Origin: Nocardia pseudovaccinii NBRC 100343 | Lineage (GTDB): Bacteria > Actinomycetota > Actinomycetes > Mycobacteriales > Mycobacteriaceae | DNA length: 51,110 bases | Direction: 5' to 3' | NCBI RefSeq assembly: GCF_001613225.1 | Contig: NZ_BDBY01000029.1 | Span: 1 to 51,110 of the forward strand | Shown: positions 16,207-24,279 of the stretch, one piece after another | Layout: each line of letters starts with the position of its first letter | Numbering within the stretch: the first letter of the stretch is position 1 | Program-made: the position numbers and the translations under genes | Notes under the pieces: model-generated | Seen by the model: the letters and a program-made list of their open reading frames with translations, nothing else | Told to the model about the DNA's origin: nothing | The model's database searches: none

Positions 16207-17081
16207 GCTCGGTACTCCTGTTCGATCTTCTGTAGCAGTGCCCTGGACTGCGGCTCATCCAGCGCTACCTCCTCGATAGCCGACAGCGCTGCTTGATACG
16301 ACTCGATCTCCGTCGGTTTGTCCAGGTACAGAGCTCCAGCGTAGCTCTCGATGTATACGACCGGTGGCTGAGTTAGTGACGGGTTCAAATGTCTCGGGAA
16401 CTCGAGCAGCACGAACGAGCCTGTTTCCAGTCCTAGATAGCCTTCGACCGTCAGGGGAACGATCCGGATCGACACGTTCGGCAGCGCGCTCAGCTCGTGG
16501 AGATGCTGTGCCTGGGCGGCCATTACCGACGCACCACCGATTCGGTGCCGTAGCGCCGCCTCGCTGAGCCATACCTCCAGCGTCAGTGGATTACTCGAAT
16601 CTGTAAGGCGTGCTTGGCGTTTAGCTAGCAACTCGATGTGCCGTTCGATCTTCTCGGCACTCAATGCTGGCCTATAGTTCCGCGCCATTGCACGGCGGTA
16701 GTCGGCCGTTTGCACGAGTCCGGGCAACAGCGTCAGTTGAAACGACCTGATACGGTTCGCGGCCTGCTCCAGACTGAGGAACAGATCGGCATACCGGATC
16801 GCATCGCCGTAGGACTGCCACCAACCGTCCTTGCGGGACTCGTCTGCCAGCCACAGCAGCCCGAGCAGGTCATCCTCGCCGACCTTGTACACCCTGCACA
16901 GCGCTCGGATGATCGGCTTCTTCACCTCTGAGGTGCGCCCATTCTCCAAGCGCCACAGCGTTTGTCGGCCGATCTCGGCAAGCTTAGCCGCCTCGTCGCT
17001 CTTGAGTTGCGCGGCTTCGCGCAATTCGACCAGCCGTCGGGCCAGCAGCCTGCGCACAAGGGTCGTTGTCTCTGTCGCCAT
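16203..17081 (-). CDS. XRE-family regulator with DUF5753 domain
   Basis: A 292-residue DNA-binding protein. The Cro/C1-type helix-turn-helix is at residues about 10-70 (LVELREAAQLKSDEAAKLAE, IGRQTLWRLENGRTSEVKKP). The C-terminal DUF5753 domain spans about 100-285, with RIRSFQLTLLPGLVQTADYR, the IRIVPL strand, FVLLEFP and VVYIESYAGALYLD. This two-domain form is abundant in Streptomyces and Nocardia and is usually encoded with DUF397. The surrounding DNA to about 20.1 kb is less GC-rich than the flanks and holds several small unknown genes, consistent with an acquired accessory patch. Confidence 0.93.
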   Translation of the reverse strand: MATETTTLVRRLLARRLVELREAAQLKSDEAAKLAEIGRQTLWRLENGRTSEVKKPIIRALCRVYKVGEDDLLGLLWLADESRKDGWWQSYGDAIRYADLFLSLEQAANRIRSFQLTLLPGLVQTADYRRAMARNYRPALSAEKIERHIELLAKRQARLTDSSNPLTLEVWLSEAALRHRIGGASVMAAQAQHLHELSALPNVSIRIVPLTVEGYLGLETGSFVLLEFPRHLNPSLTQPPVVYIESYAGALYLDKPTEIESYQAALSAIEEVALDEPQSRALLQKIEQEYRA

Positions 17082-17273
17082 CAGAACTACCTCGCCCGTC
17101 GTTAGCTCCGCTACTTAATTCAGCTTGATTGGAACGTTTTTATCTTGCCACATATCACTGTGGATCGGTTCCAAACTGGCGCGGTTCGGTGTCTACTCAA
17201 TGTGTGCAACGCGGTAAGGCAGTCAACCAGCAAGCCGCACGCACTTCAGTCGCCATCGCACCAGGGGGTCACG

Positions 17274-17432
17274 ATGCTGAAACCACAACTACCTCAGCGG
17301 ATGCCGCTCGTCGGCCCACCCGCCGCACTCGCGGTCGATGTCCCCGCCGATGTTCTCGAGCGGTACCTGAGCGCCCTATCCGAGTGGCAACCCGATCAAA
17401 CCCGCGCTGAACAATCCGACAAAGAGGTCTGA
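17274..17432 (+). CDS. small hypothetical protein
   Basis: A 52-residue product starting MLKPQLPQRMPLVGPP and ending in a charged tail. ATG 17274 is preferred because GGGGG lies 6 nt upstream (CAGGGGGTCACG); the frame is open further back but codon use there is poor. It stands 5 nt before the next gene, so they are co-transcribed. No domain was recognised. It is divergent from the XRE regulator, which may control it. Confidence 0.6.
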   Translation: MLKPQLPQRMPLVGPPAALAVDVPADVLERYLSALSEWQPDQTRAEQSDKEV

Positions 17433-17437
17433 AACCG

Positions 17438-17923
17438 ATGGACCACACAGCTTTTGGCGATAGTCCGAGATCGCGCTGCCACTTCTATCGGCGAGTGTGC
17501 GATCTGCCCGCGAGCATCGATCCGCCGCACCTGGGCCGCATCATCATGAAGGCGGAACACGTATGGGCACTGATGCTTCCCGGTCACCTCGGCCAAGCCG
17601 TGAAAATACATATGCAGCACCAGGGTTCGGACATCGGTCCGATCCTGTCGCATCCACGCTCGGACCGCTGGACCTACTTGGTCAGACCGGACATCCCCGA
17701 CGATGCGCGCCTGTTCGCCGAAATGTTCCGCCTGAACGTATCGGTGGTGCGAACCGGTGGCACTGTCGCGCTACCGTCGCCCGCCGACCAAGGTGAACAG
17801 TTCCGGCGCTGGATCGAACCACCCCGCTGCACCTTTCGGCCGTCCGGACTAGTGGTGGTCGACGCGATCCGCGCCTGTTCAGGGCAGTATCGGCCGGTGC
17901 GACGGAGGGCCGCTCATGCTTGA
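17438..17923 (+). CDS. conserved actinobacterial protein of unknown function, XRE/DUF397-locus type
   Basis: A 161-residue protein. It contains CHFYRRVCDLPASIDPPHLG, then HPRSDRWTYLVRPDIPDD and ARLFAEMFRLNVSVVRTGG, and ALPSPADQGEQFRRWIEPP. I recognise this as a recurrent Nocardia/Streptomyces family found beside DUF397/DUF5753 genes, often mis-annotated as an RNA polymerase subunit; that label has no support here. The WTYLVRPD segment resembles the primase-like or bifunctional-primase N-terminal pattern only faintly. No signal peptide is visible. It overlaps a 29-codon ORF at its 3' end. Confidence 0.75.
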   Translation: MDHTAFGDSPRSRCHFYRRVCDLPASIDPPHLGRIIMKAEHVWALMLPGHLGQAVKIHMQHQGSDIGPILSHPRSDRWTYLVRPDIPDDARLFAEMFRLNVSVVRTGGTVALPSPADQGEQFRRWIEPPRCTFRPSGLVVVDAIRACSGQYRPVRRRAAHA

Positions 17924-18005
17924 GCGGCCGTGGATCGGCGCGTGGGTCCTCGACGACCGCGCCGACTTCGCGCCCAGCGGTTTCGGAGCTGTGCGCCATG
18001 AATGA
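17916..18005 (+). CDS. 29-residue mini-protein
   Basis: A short frame beginning MLERPWIGAWVLDDRADF and ending in TGA at 18003-18005. A very good ribosome binding site, GGAGGG, lies 6 nt upstream of ATG 17916. It overlaps the preceding gene by 8 nt and the next ATG (17998) by 8 nt, which is typical of coupled actinobacterial operons. The signal is stronger than expected by chance, but the peptide has no known family. Confidence 0.55.
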   Translation: MLERPWIGAWVLDDRADFAPSGFGAVRHE

Positions 18006-18249
18006 GGTTGAACGGCAGCGTAGGACCGAGATCGCGCCGTCGGTGGCGGCGTTGCTGAAGGTTTTTCATGAACACACGCCGGAGAAGTTGAAACTCGCGC
18101 CGGTCGATAGCGTCACGCTCCGCCACACCGCCGACGGGATTACCGAGGTAGACGAGGACGGTTGGTGCGTTGACCACGAGGACAACGGAAGCAACGACGA
18201 CGTGATAGATGTCCTGCCGGTCAGCCTCACAGATCGCGAGAACCCATGA
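17998..18249 (+). CDS. small acidic hypothetical protein
   Basis: An 83-residue cytosolic protein starting MNEVERQRRTEIAPSV. It is acidic toward the C-terminus (TEVDEDGWCVDHEDNGSNDD). ATG 17998 has CGGAGC about 9 nt upstream. It overlaps the 29-residue ORF before it and the next gene by ATGA after it, placing it within one operon from 17274 to 18464. No family was recognised. Confidence 0.65.
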   Translation: MNEVERQRRTEIAPSVAALLKVFHEHTPEKLKLAPVDSVTLRHTADGITEVDEDGWCVDHEDNGSNDDVIDVLPVSLTDRENP

Positions 18250-18464
18250 GCGCGAAAGCATCTCCGAAGCCGGGAGAGCCAGATGTGCATCTCAGCGTAT
18301 TCCTGCACGGAGCACGGTTCGACTTCGTCGCCTGTCTCACCGCGGCACTGACTTTTATGCAGGAGCACCAAGCGCGGCACTACGCCGATGCGGTGACCAT
18401 GGACCATGGCGACGCCAGCGGGTACCCACGTCTCCCGAATGAACGGTTATATCTCGAACCCTGA
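18246..18464 (+). CDS. small hypothetical protein
   Basis: A 72-residue protein starting MSAKASPKPGEPDVHLSVFL and containing RFDFVACLTAALTFMQEHQA. It overlaps the upstream stop by ATGA, so it is translationally coupled, and it is the last gene of the small-gene operon before a strong hairpin at 18501. No domain was recognised. Confidence 0.65.
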   Translation: MSAKASPKPGEPDVHLSVFLHGARFDFVACLTAALTFMQEHQARHYADAVTMDHGDASGYPRLPNERLYLEP

Positions 18465-18500
18465 TCGAACACGCTCTTGTTGATGATGTCGAGCGTCACC

Positions 18501-18539
18501 GGTGGCACCAACAGCGGACGGTCCGCAAGCGGTGCCACC
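18501..18539. terminator. long hairpin between convergent genes
   Basis: GGTGGCACC at 18501-18509 pairs with GGTGCCACC at 18531-18539, and inside it GCGGAC at 18514-18519 pairs with GTCCGC at 18521-18526. It lies between the small-gene operon and the convergent lipoprotein gene and can serve as a terminator for both. Confidence 0.7.
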
Positions 18540-18604
18540 TCAGTACGTCCGCAGCTCGGCGAACCAGCGAATATCCGGCCCCAGTCAGTACGGCGCGGCT
18601 AACA

Positions 18605-19129
18605 CTACGGCTGGTACTGCTCCTCGATGGCGTCGATGTGATCGGTTGCATCAACGTGGAGTTGCAGCACGCCATGGTATTTGGGCAAGTCTGCGGTGAA
18701 CTCGGCTTTCGAGCATGACTTTTCCGGCGTCAAAACCGGATCGTTCGGCGAACACAGACCGAATACGCTGGCGATCCTCACGCCTGCAGCCAGAGGCAGC
18801 CGGTATTGTTGCGGCCGGTCCGGATCTGCCTCGAAATGCCCATTGTTCGGGCCGCCCGCAACGTGCTTCCTGACATGGAATATCAGCATCTGCGTCGATG
18901 CATCGAAGCTGTCCGGAGCTGCGTAAAAGGTGGTATTGGGGAACATCAAGCGAGGCGCAGGCTCGGATGATGCAGTGACACTCGCACCCACCGGAGATGC
19001 GGTCGCGGCCGGAACGATCGCAGTCGCAGTGACAGATGCGGCTTGATGCGAATTGCCGCACGCCGCGAGCGCTGCGACGTAAATGCCCAACGAGCCGACC
19101 TCGCCGAGGCGGCCGAGTTGCCATGTCAT
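18605..19129 (-). CDS. putative lipoprotein
   Basis: A 174-residue exported protein. The N-terminus ends in a lipobox, LAACGN, with Cys24 as the likely lipidation site, though the preceding hydrophobic stretch is short. A Thr/Ala/Ser-rich linker follows, then a compact domain with MFPNTTFYAAPDSFDASTQM and two cysteines (FGLCSP, KSCSKAEF) that could form a disulfide. No family was recognised. The start at 19129 lacks a clear ribosome binding site. It lies downstream, on the same strand, of a decayed ESX-type gene, with which it may once have formed an operon. Confidence 0.6.
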   Translation of the reverse strand: MTWQLGRLGEVGSLGIYVAALAACGNSHQAASVTATAIVPAATASPVGASVTASSEPAPRLMFPNTTFYAAPDSFDASTQMLIFHVRKHVAGGPNNGHFEADPDRPQQYRLPLAAGVRIASVFGLCSPNDPVLTPEKSCSKAEFTADLPKYHGVLQLHVDATDHIDAIEEQYQP

Positions 19130-19379
19130 TGCGCGAATGTAGCACGGGCGCTCGCCGCGAAACGCTAGCCCGACCAGCCACGAGACGCCGAATCATGCCC
19201 TGACACAAGAAGATATGGTGGCGCCACGAATGCGAATACAGGCTGTCCGCACCAGGGATACGGCTCTGGCACACATTCCATGATCGCCCGCCGTTGCCGT
19301 CCACCCGAGATGCACTACTGGACAAGTGATCACGTGGAACTGACGGCGGCGCTCTCTCGGCCGATGCCGCCACTAGTTC

Positions 19380-20043
19380 CACCTGATCGACCGACCAACA
19401 GCGCAGAATGTGGTCTGATGCGGAGGCGGACAACTGCTTGCGCGCGTCGATGAGATTGTCGTGGTGTATCCGAGTCTCGGAAGCGAGAGTCTTTGCGACA
19501 GTTCCGATCTGCTCTGCTTCGCCCCGCAGCGCGTCGATGCCTCCAAGATATCGGCCACCTCGGGCGCCTGCACCGCGCTGAAGGAATCGTGCACTCCCTT
19601 CAGCGTCGTCGGCGAAGTCGCCAACTCGTGGCTGTACGCGAAGGTGTCCCAGGCGGCGGACGCGGTGTCGAGTGCATCGGCGCGGCCGTTCGGCGCTCCT
19701 GTCCACCTACCACACGCCAGCACCGTTGTCGCCGTTCGGATCCGGGATTTCAGGGAAGCCCCTGGCGTCCAACGGATTCGTTGTCGCGCGCACGACGATA
19801 TTGAGGACGCTGCCGAAGTGCCGCAGGGCGACGGCATAAGCCAGGACCGCTGTCCGCACATCGCCAGCGTGCTTGCGGTAAGCGGTATTTCAGCCCGTAA
19901 CCGCTGGAAAGTTTCCACCCATTCCCGAGCTGGTGGTCAGACCGGGAACGAGGTCACGGGGTGACAGCGGTACCGATCTCATCGGCCAGTGTGGCGAGCT
20001 TCTTTCTCGCCTCGTAGTACACATTCAGGTCCACGACCAGCAC
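19380..20043 (-). pseudogene. frameshifted ESX/WXG-like secretion-associated protein gene
   Basis: On the minus strand, GTG 20043 with GGAGGG upstream begins MLVVDLNVYYEARKKLATLA, a start I associate with Nocardia WXG100-like proteins. After about 29 codons it reaches a stop at about 19957. The homologous-looking sequence then continues in other frames: DLVPGLTTSSGMGGNF, then YRKHAGDVRTAVLAYAVALR and HFGSVLNIVV, then ASAAWDTFAYSHELATSPTT, then GEAEQIGTVAKTLASETRIH. At least three frame changes or stops are needed to join these helices, so the gene is inactive. No ORF was seen in the 250 bp between it and the lipoprotein gene. Confidence 0.65.
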
Positions 20044-20214
20044 AGACCCTCCAGGCGGGGCCATCAGCACCCATCATGTAAAACAGCGACCCCCATAACA
20101 TCTCCCACCCGACCGAGTATCCATCCGCATTATGGTTATTGCGGGTCAGCCTCGGATTTCTTACCGTAGCACGCCGCACGGAAGCCCCCTTTCCGCTGCG
20201 CCACCTCGGCGCCG

Positions 20215-20412
20215 AACCGATGCGGGAACTCACCGCGCACCAACGGGTTCCGGTATTCTACGCCGAGCGCGACGAGCAATCGCCGGATGGCGGCCGAGCT
20301 GTTCATCAGCGGCAATACCGCGGGCATGCACGTATCGCGCATCCTCACCAAACTCGGTGCCGCGACGCGGACCGAAGCCGCCGCCGTGGCCCGCGAACAC
20401 GGCCTCGTCTGA
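20215..20412 (+). pseudogene. remnant of a LuxR-type helix-turn-helix regulator, C-terminal end
   Basis: The final 44 or so codons, from about 20281, read MAAELFISGNTAGMHVSRIL, TKLGAATRTEAAAVAREHG and LV then TGA. This is the recognition half of a LuxR/GerE HTH domain. The expected upstream part (LTA...NRQI) is present only in fragments in a different frame, and no N-terminal domain exists before it. It is therefore a truncated, frameshifted remnant. Confidence 0.7.
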
Positions 20413-20419
20413 AGCGACC

Positions 20420-21019
20420 TCAGGTGGCCGTGCGGATCAGGCTCAGCAGCGCGTCCGCCGTTCGAGCGCAGAAGGTTTCGGCATCGTCCATACCGTAGGT
20501 GAGTCCGCGCATCAACGTTCTCGCGATCAAAATCTCGAAAACCAGGTCAGCCGTTGCGGTTCCGTCGCCGTCGGCCGGTATGGCCGAACGGATTCGAGCC
20601 GTGAACGCCTGACGGGCGGGGAGGTCGGCGCGCTCGTGCAGTGCTCGGTAGCGGTCAGGTTCGCGGTGGTAGGCCGAGATGAGGCCCGGAATCGCGGCGC
20701 GTGCGGACGGTTCCGCGATGCGGGCCAGGAAGACGCGCACCCACTCGATCAGGTCGGTGTGTAGATCCTCGGTTTCGGCGGGCAGCCAGAGACTTCCGGA
20801 ACCGAAGACCGCGTCCTCGATCAGCGCCTCCTTACCGGGCCAGCGCCGATAGATGGGCGCGGTCCCGACACTGGCGCGGCGGGCCACCGCGGAGATCGAG
20901 GTGTCCTGGTATCCGACCTCGGCGAGCAATGCACGGGTCGCATCGAGTACGGCCCGATCGATCTGCGCGTCACGCGGCCGACCGGCCGACCTGGGGTTCG
21001 CGGAATCGGTCGACGTCAT
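20420..21019 (-). CDS. TetR-family transcriptional regulator
   Basis: A 199-residue repressor with a TetR HTH at residues about 15-65 (DAQIDRAVLDATRALLAEVG, TSISAVARRASVGTAPIYRR, WPGKEALIEDAV). The C-terminal domain ends ADALLSLIRTAT, as in the TetR_C family near lipid-metabolism genes. ATG 21019 is chosen since it begins right before the usual basic N-terminus (SAGRPRD). It is divergent from the DUF7064/7065-like gene, with an 8-bp-arm inverted repeat between them, so it most likely represses that gene and itself. Confidence 0.9.
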   Translation of the reverse strand: MTSTDSANPRSAGRPRDAQIDRAVLDATRALLAEVGYQDTSISAVARRASVGTAPIYRRWPGKEALIEDAVFGSGSLWLPAETEDLHTDLIEWVRVFLARIAEPSARAAIPGLISAYHREPDRYRALHERADLPARQAFTARIRSAIPADGDGTATADLVFEILIARTLMRGLTYGMDDAETFCARTADALLSLIRTAT

Positions 21020-21056
21020 ATCGCGCAGCGTACCCGGGCGATTTCGCCGAAACAAT

Positions 21057-21077
21057 TACGTTGCGGTGTGCAACGTA
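21057..21077. promoter_or_regulatory. TetR-type operator
   Basis: TACGTTGC at 21057-21064 and GCAACGTA at 21070-21077 are perfect complements with a 5-bp spacer. It lies in the divergent promoter, followed by a TATATT-like -10 for the plus-strand gene. Confidence 0.65.
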
Positions 21078-21111
21078 TTATATTCGCCGGTGTACCTACG
21101 AAGGAGCTCGG

Positions 21112-22227
21112 ATGCTTGTACCCGAAGACGAAATGCTGTCCCACCAACTCGCGACGACGTTCGATCACGTCGGCCAGAGTGATCTGCGCTGGACCGAACG
21201 CGTGGTGATGTACGGCTTCGACAAATCCGGCGAGATCAGCGTGATGACCGGTCTCGCCCGATACCCCAACCGCAATGTCATGGACGCGTACGCCATGGTG
21301 ACCGTCGGCGGCAAGCACGCGAAGGTGGTGCGGCTGTCGACCGAATACAACCACCGCGCGACGACGCTCGGCGCATGGGACGTCGGCCCGTATACCTACG
21401 AGGTGACCGAGCCGCTGCTCGGCACCCGGGCCACGCTGGCGGACAACGACCACGGCCTGCGCCTGCAACTCGACTTCCACGGCACCTTCCCCGCCTACGA
21501 ACAGACACCGGCCTTCCACCGTTCCCGCGGCCGGATACGCGAGGACGCGCGCCGCTACTACCAGAACGGCACGGTCACCGGCTGGATCGAGATCGACGGC
21601 AGGCGCATCGCTATCGACCCCGACCAGTGGTGGTTCGGTCGCGATCACTCGTGGGGCGTGCGGCACGGTCCCGGCGGCGGCAGCCTCGACGAGGGTCCGG
21701 GCCTGCAGCCCACCGAGGTGCCCGACGGTGTCCTCTACTACATGGGCATCTTCCAATTCGATGACGAGCTGGTGCATTTCGCGCAGCGCGAGACCAGCAC
21801 CGGCGCACGGTGGCAATTCGAAGGCGAGGTGCTGTACCCGATCGCCACCGGCCGTGATTCGACACCGATCATCGATGTCGAACACGAGCTGACCTTCGAA
21901 CCGGACCTGCGCGTCGCCACCGGCGGCACCTTCACCGTGCACCGCGGCGACCACACCACATCGGTGCTCGAGGTGCGCCCGAACTGCCGCTTCTGGCCCG
22001 GATTCGCCGGATACAACGAATACCGCGGCTATGCGTCGGGCATGTGGCGTGGGACGGCGTTCAGCGATGGCTTCACCGTCGATATCACCGATCTCGATCA
22101 GGTCCGGCCGATCAGCCTGCTCAGCGAGACGCTGTGCGAAGTGCGAATGGGCGACAAGATCGGGCACGGCCTGTTGGAGATGGTGTGCATGGGCAGCTAC
22201 CCGCGCTACGGCTACACCGGCTGGTGA
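21112..22227 (+). CDS. CrtC-like DUF7064/DUF7065 protein
   Basis: A 371-residue protein. The segment PDQWWFGRDHSWGVRHGPGG (about residues 167-186) is the hallmark of DUF7064/7065 proteins, which are built of two lipocalin-like barrels and are distantly related to carotenoid hydratase CrtC. No catalytic activity is established for this group. The start has AAGGAG 5-6 nt upstream. It is followed within 5 nt by a kinase-like gene and is divergent from a TetR regulator. The pairing suggests handling of a hydrophobic, possibly terpenoid or steroid-like, compound; that is inference. Confidence 0.8.
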   Translation: MLVPEDEMLSHQLATTFDHVGQSDLRWTERVVMYGFDKSGEISVMTGLARYPNRNVMDAYAMVTVGGKHAKVVRLSTEYNHRATTLGAWDVGPYTYEVTEPLLGTRATLADNDHGLRLQLDFHGTFPAYEQTPAFHRSRGRIREDARRYYQNGTVTGWIEIDGRRIAIDPDQWWFGRDHSWGVRHGPGGGSLDEGPGLQPTEVPDGVLYYMGIFQFDDELVHFAQRETSTGARWQFEGEVLYPIATGRDSTPIIDVEHELTFEPDLRVATGGTFTVHRGDHTTSVLEVRPNCRFWPGFAGYNEYRGYASGMWRGTAFSDGFTVDITDLDQVRPISLLSETLCEVRMGDKIGHGLLEMVCMGSYPRYGYTGW

Positions 22228-22231
22228 GAAT

Positions 22232-23266
22232 ATGAGCGCCACCCGACTCACCCCGGACGACCTACCCGCCCACGTGGAACCCCTTGTGCACCAGCATCTT
22301 CCGGATGCCGAGCGGGCCACTATCGCGAACTGGAAGCGCGCCGACCAGGGATTCGCCTCCGACACCTATCTTTTCGATGTCGAGGGGCTGAATGCGGCAC
22401 CCGGACACGCCGGTTTCGTATTCCGGCGACCGCCCGAGATCGCCCTGTTCCCCGACTACGACCTGCGCAGGCAGTTCCTCGTCATGAAACGCCTTGCCGG
22501 AACCGATATTCCGGTTCCGACGGTGCGTTGGATCGATATCGGGCCGAATCCGCTGGGCACCCCGTATTACGTCATGGACCGCATCGACGGCGGCCGCACA
22601 CCCAGCGATGTCCCGACCTATCACGAGGCCGGGATGTATTTCGAGGCGACGCCCGAGGAGCGGGCGCGAATCTGGTGGTCCTGTGTGGACACCATGGTTC
22701 AGGTCCACCGGCTGGATCCGACCGCGCTGCGCATGGACTTCCTTGGCATGCCTCGTCTCGGCGCCGAACCGCTCGAACAGGCGGTGAACTATCTGGACTG
22801 GGCCGTGCACTGGGCGAATCCGACCCCCGAACCCATCTTCGAGCGGTCACTGGACTGGCTGCGTGGGCATCGCTACCGACCCGAGCACATCACGCTGTGC
22901 TGGGGCGACAGCCGCCTGTCGAATGTCCTCTACGCCGACGATCTTTCCGTGCTCGGCGTCCTCGATTGGGAGATCGCCTATCTCGGCGATCACGAGGCCG
23001 ATCTGGCCTGGCTCCTGCTGACCGACTGGTTGTGCAGCGACTTCCAGGGCCGAGCGCGGCTGCCCGGCACACCGGCACGCGAGGAAACGATCGGCGGATA
23101 CGAAGCCCGCACCGGCTGGCCGGTCCGCAACCTGCGCTTCAACGAAATCCTCTGCGCGATCCTGCTCTCCGTCCCGCTGCTGCGCATGTCCAGCCACCTC
23201 GGCATGGGTGATCTCTCCCTGGTCTGCGCGGCCCGCCTGGACCAACTGCTCACCGAAGGGAGCTGA
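22232..23266 (+). CDS. phosphotransferase family protein (APH/choline-kinase fold)
   Basis: A 344-residue kinase-like enzyme of the aminoglycoside phosphotransferase superfamily. The nucleotide-binding lobe includes FVFRRPPEIALFPDYDLRRQ and YYVMDRIDGG. The catalytic loop is ITLCWGDSRLSNVLYADD, in which the usual HGD is CWGD, so the His of the Brenner motif is Trp while Asp and Asn are kept. The metal-binding segment is GVLDWEIAYLGDHEADLAWL. In actinobacteria such proteins often accompany acyl-CoA dehydrogenases; an acyl or hydroxyl substrate rather than an antibiotic is likely. It starts 5 nt after the DUF7064/7065-like gene. Confidence 0.9.
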   Translation: MSATRLTPDDLPAHVEPLVHQHLPDAERATIANWKRADQGFASDTYLFDVEGLNAAPGHAGFVFRRPPEIALFPDYDLRRQFLVMKRLAGTDIPVPTVRWIDIGPNPLGTPYYVMDRIDGGRTPSDVPTYHEAGMYFEATPEERARIWWSCVDTMVQVHRLDPTALRMDFLGMPRLGAEPLEQAVNYLDWAVHWANPTPEPIFERSLDWLRGHRYRPEHITLCWGDSRLSNVLYADDLSVLGVLDWEIAYLGDHEADLAWLLLTDWLCSDFQGRARLPGTPAREETIGGYEARTGWPVRNLRFNEILCAILLSVPLLRMSSHLGMGDLSLVCAARLDQLLTEGS

Positions 23267-23286
23267 ACCCCGATAATGGTCGGACT

Positions 23287-24279
23287 ATGACCGAATCCCT
23301 GCTCCACCAGCGCTTCCCCGAACTAGCCAGCACACTGCCGTTCGCCCGGCTCGGTATCGCGCCGACGCCGGTCCGCCCGCTGGACCTCGGCACCAACAGC
23401 ACTGTGTGGTGCAAGGACGAAAGCGGGTACGGCTCCGGCGGCTGGGGTGGCAATAAGATCCGCAAGCTGGAGTGGCTATTGCCCGAGGCCCGACGGCGCG
23501 GTGCCCGCACCATTCTCACCTTTGGCGGCACCGGAACCAACTGGGGTCTGGCCACGGCGCTCTACGCCCGGGAATTCGGCATCGACACCGCGCTGGCGCT
23601 GGTCGACCAACCGGTGGACGACCACGTCCGCGCGCAGCTGCGACGACTGGAAAATTCCGGCGCCACCCTATATTTCACGCACAGCAAGTTGCGCACCGTC
23701 CTGGCCGTACCGTGGCTTGTGCTGCGGCATATGCACGGACGCACCCCACCGTATCTGCTGCCCGTCGGCGGATCGTCGCCGATCGGCGCGCTCGGCTATG
23801 TCGAGGTCGCATTGGAACTGGCGGCGCAGATCGCGGCGGGCGAACTACCGCAACCGACACATCTGGTGACCGCCGTCGGATCTGGTGGCACGGCAGCGGG
23901 TTTGGTCCTCGGCCTAAGGCTTGCCGGACTACACACCCGTGTCGTCGGTGTCGTCGTCAACGACTCGCTCCCCCTCGACGCGCGGCACATTGTCGGGCTG
24001 GCGAGCCGCGCCGCGATGGTGCTGCGCGCACGTGGCGCGGAATTCACCGCTCCCGAGCTGCGCCCGGACGACGTGACGATGGTGCGCGACTGGCTCGGCC
24101 CCGGCTACGGCCATGAAACCCCGGCCGCCGTTGCCGCGAAGAAGCTCTCCGCGACCAACGGGCTGGAATTGGAAACCGTCTACACCGCAAAGGCTTTGGC
24201 CGGACTCCTCGAGATGGATACCCGCGGCGACTTCGGCGACGGACCCGTTCTGTTCCTCGATACCTACGGGCCGCGCTGA
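23287..24279 (+). CDS. PLP-dependent D-cysteine desulfhydrase / ACC deaminase family enzyme
   Basis: A 330-residue fold-type II pyridoxal-phosphate enzyme. The Schiff-base lysine lies in GGNKIRKLEWLL (first Lys, about residue 59). The PLP ring contact is in FGGTGTNWGLATALYAREFG, and the phosphate cup is TAVGSGGTAAGLVLGLRL. Family members cleave D-cysteine to pyruvate, sulfide and ammonia, or deaminate 1-aminocyclopropane-1-carboxylate. The typical active-site stretch GNH is GTN here, so the substrate is uncertain. It follows the phosphotransferase gene by 20 nt and overlaps the convergent TetR gene by 16 nt. Confidence 0.88.
   Translation: MTESLLHQRFPELASTLPFARLGIAPTPVRPLDLGTNSTVWCKDESGYGSGGWGGNKIRKLEWLLPEARRRGARTILTFGGTGTNWGLATALYAREFGIDTALALVDQPVDDHVRAQLRRLENSGATLYFTHSKLRTVLAVPWLVLRHMHGRTPPYLLPVGGSSPIGALGYVEVALELAAQIAAGELPQPTHLVTAVGSGGTAAGLVLGLRLAGLHTRVVGVVVNDSLPLDARHIVGLASRAAMVLRARGAEFTAPELRPDDVTMVRDWLGPGYGHETPAAVAAKKLSATNGLELETVYTAKALAGLLEMDTRGDFGDGPVLFLDTYGPR

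Noticed and set aside
17438..17923. RNA polymerase beta subunit label for the 161-residue protein
   Set aside because: The family is sometimes annotated that way, but nothing in the sequence resembles RpoB.
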